The translations under genes and the position numbers were made by a program. Below, piece after piece: positions 36,920 to 41,815 of a stretch of 41,815 nt of DNA (positions are counted from its first letter, which is position 1; each line of letters starts with the position of its first letter). Origin of the DNA: Tabrizicola oligotrophica (GTDB lineage: Bacteria > Pseudomonadota > Alphaproteobacteria > Rhodobacterales > Rhodobacteraceae); contig NZ_JAAIVJ010000019.1 in the NCBI RefSeq assembly GCF_011008935.1, positions 1-41,815 on the forward strand, read 5' to 3'. Below the pieces are notes generated by a model. That model was not told where the DNA came from. It made no database searches and saw only the letters and a list, made by a program, of their open reading frames with translations.

Positions 36920-38508
36920 GCGTGATTTCCATTCGAAACCTTTCCGTCACCTTCCCCGGCGACGCCGGCCCGGTTCAGGCGGTGAAGGACGTGTCCTTCG
37001 ACCTGGAGGAAGGCGAGATCCTTGGCATCGTCGGCGAAAGCGGGTCGGGCAAGTCGGTGACCTGCCGCGCCATGCTGGGGCTCTTGCCACGCCGCGCTAC
37101 GCTGGGCGGGCGGATCCTGCACCACGGCCAGGACCTGACCCAGCCTGCGGCGATGCAGGCCGCGCGCGGACGCGATATCGCGATGATCTTCCAGAACCCG
37201 GCCTCGCATCTCGATCCGCTGATGACCATCGGCGATCAGGTGGCAGAGCCGCTGATCTTCCATTTCGGCATGAGCCGCGCCGAAGCGCGCGCCGAAGCCC
37301 TGAAGCTCTTGGACGCGGTGCAGATCCGCGACGCGGCGGGGCGGATGAGCGCCTATCCCCACCAGCTTTCGGGGGGGATGAAACAGCGCGTGCTGATCGC
37401 CACCGCGCTGGCCTGCCGCCCGAAGCTCTTGCTGGCCGACGAGCCGACGACCGCCCTCGATGTCACGGTGCAGGCCGAAATCCTTGCCCTGCTGAAAACG
37501 CTCAACCGCGAGCGGAACCTGACCATGGCGCTGGTCTCGCACGATCTGGGGGTGATCGCCGAAATCTGCCACCGCGTGATCGTCATGCGTCAGGGCGAAA
37601 TCGTCGAATCCGGCAGGCTGCGCGATCTGGTCCACGCGCCCAAGCATGACTACACGCGCCTCTTGATCACCTCGCAGCCGGGCCGATTGCCGCAGATGAC
37701 CGATCAAAGACCGGATAGCGCCCCGCTGATCGAACTGCGCGACCTGTCGCTGCATTTCCCGGGCAAGGGCGACAAGGTGGTGCGGGCTGTGGACGGGGTG
37801 TCGCTGTCGGTGCGGCAGGGTGAGTGCCTGGCCATCGTCGGCGAAAGCGGATCGGGAAAATCCACCGTCGCGCGCGCGGTGATCGGCCTGAACGCCCCGA
37901 CCGGCGGCGACATCCTTTATGAGGGACGGTCGGTGGTCGGTTTGAAAGGCGAGGCGCTGACCGCCTTTCGCCGCAAGGTCCAGATGGTGTTCCAAAGTCC
38001 ATTCGACAGCCTGAACCCGCGCATGAGCATCCAGCGCACCATCGCCGAGCCCTTGTGGCGGCATGGTCTGGCGACCAAGGCAGAGGCCATGGACCGCGCG
38101 CTGGAGCTAATGGACATGGTGGAACTGCCGCGCAGCCTTGCGGGTCGCCGGCCCGGCATGCTCTCGGGCGGCCAGTGCCAGCGGGTCGGCATTGCCCGCG
38201 CCCTGGCGCTGTCGCCGCGGGTGCTGATCGCCGATGAGGTGACCTCTGCCCTTGACGTGACCATTCAGGCGCAAATACTGAAGCTTCTGACCCGGCTTCG
38301 GAAAGAACAGGATCTGACGGTGATCTACATCAGCCATGACCTGACCGTGGTGCGCAAGTTCTGCGACCGCGTGGCGGTGTTCCGCACGGGCCAGCTTGTC
38401 GAAAGCGGCACCACCGCCGAGGTCTATGCCGATCCCAAGGCCGCTTACACCCGTGACCTGATCGCCGCCGCGCCGGATCTTGATCAGGCCCTGGCGGGCG
38501 TGACGTGA
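36916..38508 (+). CDS. Fused dipeptide ABC ATPase (DppD-DppF)
   Basis: 530 residues holding two complete ATPase domains, each with Walker A GESGSGKS. The first has LSGGMKQRVLIATAL and LLADEPTTALDVT. The second starts near residue 270 and has LSGGQCQRVGIARAL and LIADEVTSALDVT, where the Walker B Glu-Pro of the first is Glu-Val. In many species these are two genes. RLLITSQPGRLPQM marks the DppD-type end of the first half. The start overlaps the oppC-type stop, and the stop overlaps the regulator's GTG start. Confidence 0.92.
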   Translation: MSVISIRNLSVTFPGDAGPVQAVKDVSFDLEEGEILGIVGESGSGKSVTCRAMLGLLPRRATLGGRILHHGQDLTQPAAMQAARGRDIAMIFQNPASHLDPLMTIGDQVAEPLIFHFGMSRAEARAEALKLLDAVQIRDAAGRMSAYPHQLSGGMKQRVLIATALACRPKLLLADEPTTALDVTVQAEILALLKTLNRERNLTMALVSHDLGVIAEICHRVIVMRQGEIVESGRLRDLVHAPKHDYTRLLITSQPGRLPQMTDQRPDSAPLIELRDLSLHFPGKGDKVVRAVDGVSLSVRQGECLAIVGESGSGKSTVARAVIGLNAPTGGDILYEGRSVVGLKGEALTAFRRKVQMVFQSPFDSLNPRMSIQRTIAEPLWRHGLATKAEAMDRALELMDMVELPRSLAGRRPGMLSGGQCQRVGIARALALSPRVLIADEVTSALDVTIQAQILKLLTRLRKEQDLTVIYISHDLTVVRKFCDRVAVFRTGQLVESGTTAEVYADPKAAYTRDLIAAAPDLDQALAGVT

Positions 38509-39449
38509 CCCAGCCGCCGGCCCCTCCCCAAGGCCAGGACGGCCTGTTCCGCGCGCTGGAGGACCGCCACGCCGCAATGACGCCGTCGGAACGCGCCATC
38601 GCGGCCTGGCTGCGCGACAACATCGGCGTGCTGCCCTTCAACACCGGCGTGCAGATCGCCACGGCCATCGGGGTCAGCGAAATGACCCTGATCCGGTTCC
38701 TGCGGAGCCTTGGCTACGGCAATCTGCGCGACCTGAAGAAACATCTGCAACCACCGCCGGGTGCCGACACCACCGCGCTGGATGATGTCACCCAGCGCTT
38801 TACCAGCCGTTCGGTCGATTTCGGCACCTTGACCAAAAGCCTTGAGCTTGAGCTGGACGCCATGCGCCGCGCCTATGAGATCACCTCAAGCCCGGTCTGG
38901 GAGCGGATCGTGACGCGGCTGGCCGAAACGCCCCTGGTTCACGTTCTCGGGTTTCAGGCCGTTCAGGGCGTCGCGATGGATTTCGCCAGCCGGCTGAAAT
39001 ATGTGCGCCCCGGTATCCGCTTTGCGCGCGGATCGGCCGGGGTTTATTCCGAAGTGCTGGAAAGTGACCCGGCAACCTCGCTGATCTTCCTGGTCGACAC
39101 CGAGGCCTATGCCCGCGAGGGCGTCCTGCTGGCACGCAAGGCCAAGCAGATCGGCATTCCGATGGTGATCATGACCGACCGCTTCAGCCACTGGGCCCGC
39201 GAATTCAGCGACGAGGTTCTGGAAATGAACACGCTGGTCGGCACGTTCTGGGATTCGACCGCCTCACTCGCGGTTGCCACCAACCTGCTGATCCATTTCA
39301 CCGCCGGGCGTCTGGGCGAAGCCGCAAATGCCCGCTTTGACGAGATGGTGGCGCTGGGCGAGCATTTCGACGCCTTCGACATGGCCGCGAGCCGGCTGGG
39401 CAACATCGGCCGCTGGAAGACCCGGCTGAGCCAGTCCGACAAGGAGTGA
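38505..39449 (+). CDS. RpiR/MurR-family regulator
   Basis: 314 residues. The N-terminal helix-turn-helix (about residues 22-90: MTPSERAIAAWLRDN, IATAIGVSEMTLIRFLRSLGY) is followed by a SIS domain (about 125-260: VHVLGFQAVQGVAMDFASRL, LIFLVDTEAYAREGVLLARKAKQ), which in this family binds a phosphorylated sugar or amino-sugar effector. The GTG start shares bases with the transporter stop (GTGA), so regulator and transporter are one operon. It probably controls its own operon and the divergent peptidase, perhaps through the inverted repeat at 33470-33519. Confidence 0.9.
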   Translation: MTQPPAPPQGQDGLFRALEDRHAAMTPSERAIAAWLRDNIGVLPFNTGVQIATAIGVSEMTLIRFLRSLGYGNLRDLKKHLQPPPGADTTALDDVTQRFTSRSVDFGTLTKSLELELDAMRRAYEITSSPVWERIVTRLAETPLVHVLGFQAVQGVAMDFASRLKYVRPGIRFARGSAGVYSEVLESDPATSLIFLVDTEAYAREGVLLARKAKQIGIPMVIMTDRFSHWAREFSDEVLEMNTLVGTFWDSTASLAVATNLLIHFTAGRLGEAANARFDEMVALGEHFDAFDMAASRLGNIGRWKTRLSQSDKE

Positions 39450-39794
39450 GGCAAGGCCGGATCGGCGTTGATGCACAATGGGGCTTTGGGGAGTGAAGCT
39501 TGGTGACGTTGCCCCAAGGGCTTTCCCTTCCCCCGAACGGAAGACCATGTCCACGCTGCCGCCCAGGAAGGCGCATTGCAAGATACTGATATATTTAATA
39601 TTTTCTTGCGATGGCAGGTCAGCCCATATCGCTCTTTGCGGTGGATGAAGCCCCCCTCCTCCGGTTCCTCCCTGGCCCCGAACCTATGCGGGGGGCGCAG
39701 CGCGGTGTTTCGCTAGCGACAGGCGCGTTCACCGGGGAATCCAGACGGAATCCACGTCGCGCGATCTCGCCGATTGAGTTTCGTTAGGTCAGTA
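39450..39794. other. Intergenic region with an AT-rich inverted repeat and a weak ORF
   Basis: GCAAGA (39578-39583) and TCTTGC (39604-39609) flank about 20 AT-rich bases that could be a promoter or operator. An ORF of 58 codons starts at ATG 39611 and ends at 39787, but it has no ribosome binding site and no family, so I do not call it a gene. The region ends where IS sequence begins. Confidence 0.4.
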
Positions 39795-40081
39795 TGGGGC
39801 TCTGTTGCACAAATCCTGTGACGGACGTGGTTCCCCTTTCTCCGGATGGGCTCCTCCCACGGCTTCTGTGACGGGTATGCCGAGCGCAGTGAAGCCGTTC
39901 AGCACGGCGACACGCACCTGGAACTCGGCGACCTGACGGTCGAAGTCCCGGGCCATTTGGCGCTGACCAAGCAGTTTGCTACGCCGGACCGACGGGTTTG
40001 GCACAGCCAGAAGGTCCAGATTGTGTGCCAGGTGGTGGTGATCGATAAGGCCTGCGGTACCGAAACGAAACGTTGCCTCGA
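39794..40081 (-). mobile_element. IS5-family (IS903-group) remnant with transposase C-terminus
   Basis: Read on the minus strand the piece encodes KLLGQRQMARDFDRQVAE, then VRVAVLNGFTALGIPVTEAVG, the conserved end of an IS903-type transposase. It finishes at a terminal repeat reading GGGCTCTGTTGCACAAA on the plus strand (from about 39796). The catalytic core and the other end are missing, so it cannot move. Confidence 0.75.
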
Positions 40082-40099
40082 TGGGCTCTGTTGCACAAA
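40082..40099 (+). repeat. Solo IS903-type terminal repeat
   Basis: GGGCTCTGTTGCACAAAT recurs here in the same orientation as at 39796, but with none of its element to the right. The broken VRR-NUC gene starts instead. It marks a deletion or insertion scar. Confidence 0.7.
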
Positions 40100-40102
40100 T
40101 CG

Positions 40103-40460
40103 GTTGCCATCGTGCAGGCACTGCGCTTCGCCCTGCCCCGCGACGCCATCGTCCATCATTGCGCCAACGAGGTGACCGAGGCCGGGCCCCGCGGCGCAAA
40201 GCGTCAGTCGATCCTGGTCGGCATGGGCGTTCATGCCGGGTTTGCCGATCTGATCGTGATCTCCGGCGGCCGCGTGCTGTTCCTCGAGGTCAAAAGCGAA
40301 ACCGGCCGATTGCAAATCGCAGGAGGTCTTCCGCGACACCGTCTGTGCGCAGGGTTTTGGCTGGGCGCTGATGCGTTCGGTTGACGATGCGCTGGGCGCG
40401 CTAGCCGACAACGGCTTCACCAGCCGCGCGCAGCGCCCCATGCGGCGGGCCGCGCCATGA
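40103..40460 (+). pseudogene. VRR-NUC domain protein, 5'-truncated and frameshifted
   Basis: IVQALRFALPRDAIVHHCANEV, GMGVHAGFADLIVISGGRVLFLEVKSETGRL shows the core of a VRR-NUC nuclease domain, with the Asp and Glu-x-Lys of the PD-(D/E)xK site (ADLIV, LEVK). The beginning is cut by the IS repeat. After GRLQ (about 40325) the sense continues in another frame as EVFRDTVCAQGFGWALMRS to a TGA at 40458-40460. Such genes are common in prophages of this group, usually next to a helix-turn-helix gene as here. The stop overlaps that gene's ATG. Confidence 0.75.
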
Positions 40461-40969
40461 GCCATGACGCCAGCAACTGGGCGATCCAGCGGCGCGGGCT
40501 GAAGCCGACGACCAAGATCGTGCTCTGGCACCTGTGCGACCGCTTCAACCCCGACTTCGGTTGCTTCCCGTCGCAGGACCGGCTGGCGCATGATTGCGAA
40601 ATCAGCAGGTCCACCCTGAACGAGCATCTCGACCGGCTGGAGGCGGATCATCTGCTGCGGCGGGTGCCGCGTATCGATCCCGTCACCAAGCGCCAGTTGC
40701 CGACACGCTACATCCTGGGGTTCGAGGAGGGCTTCGCACCACATGATCCGGAGCCATGTCCGGAAATCGGACACGGGTTTTTGCCCTTCGGCCATCATGC
40801 TGAAACCGCATGTGAAATCCCCACCATCCCTGCTGATCTGGCCGAGCCGTGTCCGGAAATCGCACACGGCAATCCGCAAGAACCCGTGTCCAGTTTTTGC
40901 CCTGACCCGTGTCCGGAAAATGCCGAAAGCCGTGTCCGGAATCCGGACCTTAGGGTCAGGACCCATTGA
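40457..40969 (+). CDS. Phage-type helix-turn-helix protein, 3' end replaced by IS
   Basis: 170 residues. The first 85 form a winged-helix domain (RRGLKPTTKIVLWHLCDRFN, FGCFPSQDRLAHDCEISRSTLNEHLDRLEADHLLRR), of the type found in phage and plasmid replication initiators. The second half is a Pro-rich linker with recurring PCPEI, encoded by repeats in the DNA (see 40754-40948). The last seven codons come from the IS427-group element, so the natural C-terminus is lost. It overlaps the VRR-NUC remnant by four bases. The initiator role is inference from fold and repeats. Confidence 0.7.
   Translation: MSHDASNWAIQRRGLKPTTKIVLWHLCDRFNPDFGCFPSQDRLAHDCEISRSTLNEHLDRLEADHLLRRVPRIDPVTKRQLPTRYILGFEEGFAPHDPEPCPEIGHGFLPFGHHAETACEIPTIPADLAEPCPEIAHGNPQEPVSSFCPDPCPENAESRVRNPDLRVRTH
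40754..40948. repeat. Iteron-like repeats inside the helix-turn-helix gene
   Basis: Five copies of CCGTGTCCGG or a one-base variant start at 40754, 40847, 40884, 40907 and 40930. The last three have an exact 23-bp period. The first two are 23-bp palindromes: arms CCGTGTCCG and CGGACACGG (one mismatch each) around GAAAT. The last contains GTCCGG-AAT-CCGGAC. GTTTTTGCCCT follows two of them. The array ends at the IS insertion. Confidence 0.7.
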
Positions 40970-41697
40970 TCTTGGGTCATAGCCAGAACATGACGGTTGC
41001 GGCGAGGGCGACTGCGGAGAGGAAGACCTTCGGGCACCTGTCGTAGCGGGTGGCGACCCTGCGCCAATCCTTCAGGCGCCCGAACATGATCTCGATCCTG
41101 TTGCGGCGTTTGTAGCGGCGCTTGTCGTGCTTGATGGGCTTGGCGCGAGACTTCCGGCCTGGGATACAGGGCTTTATCCCTTTGTCTTTCAATGCTTCTC
41201 TGAACCAGTCAGCATCATAGCCGCGGTCAGCCAGCAGCCAGTCCGCCTTTGGCAAGCTGCCCAACAGGGCCGCGGCTCCGGTGTAATCGCTGACCTGGCC
41301 TGCCGTCATGAAGAACCGGATCGGGCGACCATCGGCATCGGTGACGGCATGCAGCTTGGTGTTCATGCCGCCCTTTGTGCGGCCGATCAGACGGCCCCTC
41401 TGGTCGCCGGCTCCCCCTTTTTCGACCGCAGGCTGGTCGCCGTGCGGTGCGCCTTGAGATAGGTCGCATCGATCATCACCGTCTTCGGCACAGCGGCTTC
41501 GGCAGCCAGACCGTCCATCATCCGAGCGAAAATTCCCTTGTCGCTCCATCGTTTCCAACGGTTGTAGAGGGTCTTGGGCGGACCATACTCCTTTGGCGCA
41601 TCAAACCATCGCAAGCCATTGCGATTGATGAAGATTATACCGCTCAGAACCCGCCGGTCATCCACGCGCGGCTTGCCATGGCTCTTTGTGAATCGCC
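40952..41697 (-). mobile_element. IS5-family (IS427-group) element, 5' end of transposase lost
   Basis: The right end near 40952 reads GGGTCAGGACCCATTGATC. Two overlapping frames encode a DDE transposase. orfA part: KPRVDDRRVLSGIIFINRNG to SLRSKKGEPATRGAV, stop at 41387. orfB part: RGRLIGRTKGGMNTKLHAV, LADRGYDADWF, NRIEIMFGRLKDWRRVATRYDRC, stop at 40977. The frames meet at GAAAAAG (41423-41417), consistent with a -1 frameshift. The first 15-20 residues and the left terminal repeat are cut off near 41697 by the next element. Confidence 0.85.
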
Positions 41698-41748
41698 CCT
41701 AGATTTGTAGACGCCTTGCTTGGTAATTTTGGAAGCAAGGAGGACAAG

Positions 41749-41815
41749 ATGTCCGGAGCTAAATTCACAGACGAGTTCAAGCGCGATGCCGTGGCCCAGA
41801 TCGAGGATCGGGGTT
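41749..41815 (+). CDS. IS3-family OrfA, partial at the window end
   Basis: ATG 41749, preceded by AAGGAGG at seven bases, opens SGAKFTDEFKRDAVAQIEDRG, the typical start of the helix-turn-helix OrfA of IS3-family elements. It runs off the window. Its element has replaced the start of the neighbouring IS427-group transposase. Confidence 0.8.
   Translation, partial: MSGAKFTDEFKRDAVAQIEDRG

Overview
The base composition, codon use and gene content point to an alphaproteobacterium of the Rhodobacterales (Paracoccus/Rhodobacter type): napEFDABC, a cys-type sulfate transporter, GlxA-like and Lrp-like regulators, and insertion sequences typical of that group. Both window ends are IS graveyards (IS3 and IS66 pieces at 0.4-1.36 kb; IS5-type pieces and the start of an IS3 element at 39.8-41.8 kb). 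The stretch between them reads as an accessory, possibly plasmid-borne, metabolic region.

Layout. (1) 1-1.36 kb: IS3 transposase tail abutting an IS66 transposase tail. (2) 1.57-4.63 kb: an AT-rich membrane-anchored unknown, then a large chimeric protein with an LRAT/NlpC-like permuted papain module, an LDLDGDG calcium-type module and beta-type repeats, cut off at its 3' end. (3) 4.97-9.83 kb, minus strand: napEFDABC periplasmic nitrate reductase operon, preceded by an FNR-type box and a disrupted or very short first ORF. (4) 10.1-14.2 kb, minus strand: sulfate/thiosulfate ABC operon (small ORF, binding protein, cysT, cysW, a short cysA), divergent from an Lrp/AsnC regulator. A degenerate GlxA-like gene follows. 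(5) 15.9-32.1 kb: a catabolic cluster around an XRE-type regulator. It has an eight-gene minus-strand operon (TPP enzyme, HisD-like dehydrogenase, MalEFG-type ABC transporter with its ATPase, GMC oxidoreductase, GH3 enzyme), a plus-strand pair (unrecognised 231-aa protein, aspartase-family lyase) and a minus-strand trio (GMC oxidoreductase, sugar isomerase-like, VOC protein). (6) 32.3-39.45 kb: a P1-family aminopeptidase divergent from a dipeptide-type ABC transporter operon ending in an RpiR-family regulator. (7) 39.8-41.8 kb: IS903-group scars, a broken VRR-NUC gene, a phage-type helix-turn-helix gene with palindromic repeats inside it, an IS427-group element and the start of an IS3 orfA.

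Main observations. The three transcription units of region 5 each carry the same operator-like sequence, a tandem TTGCGTCA with an exact 10-bp period, always in the same orientation to the downstream gene and 75-98 bp from its start. This defines a candidate regulon of the XRE regulator for a pathway whose substrate I cannot name. Separately, the phage-type helix-turn-helix gene at 40.5 kb contains five copies of a CCGTGTCCGG repeat, two of them within 23-bp palindromes and the last three spaced exactly 23 bp. This resembles an origin embedded in an initiator gene, as in phage lambda O.
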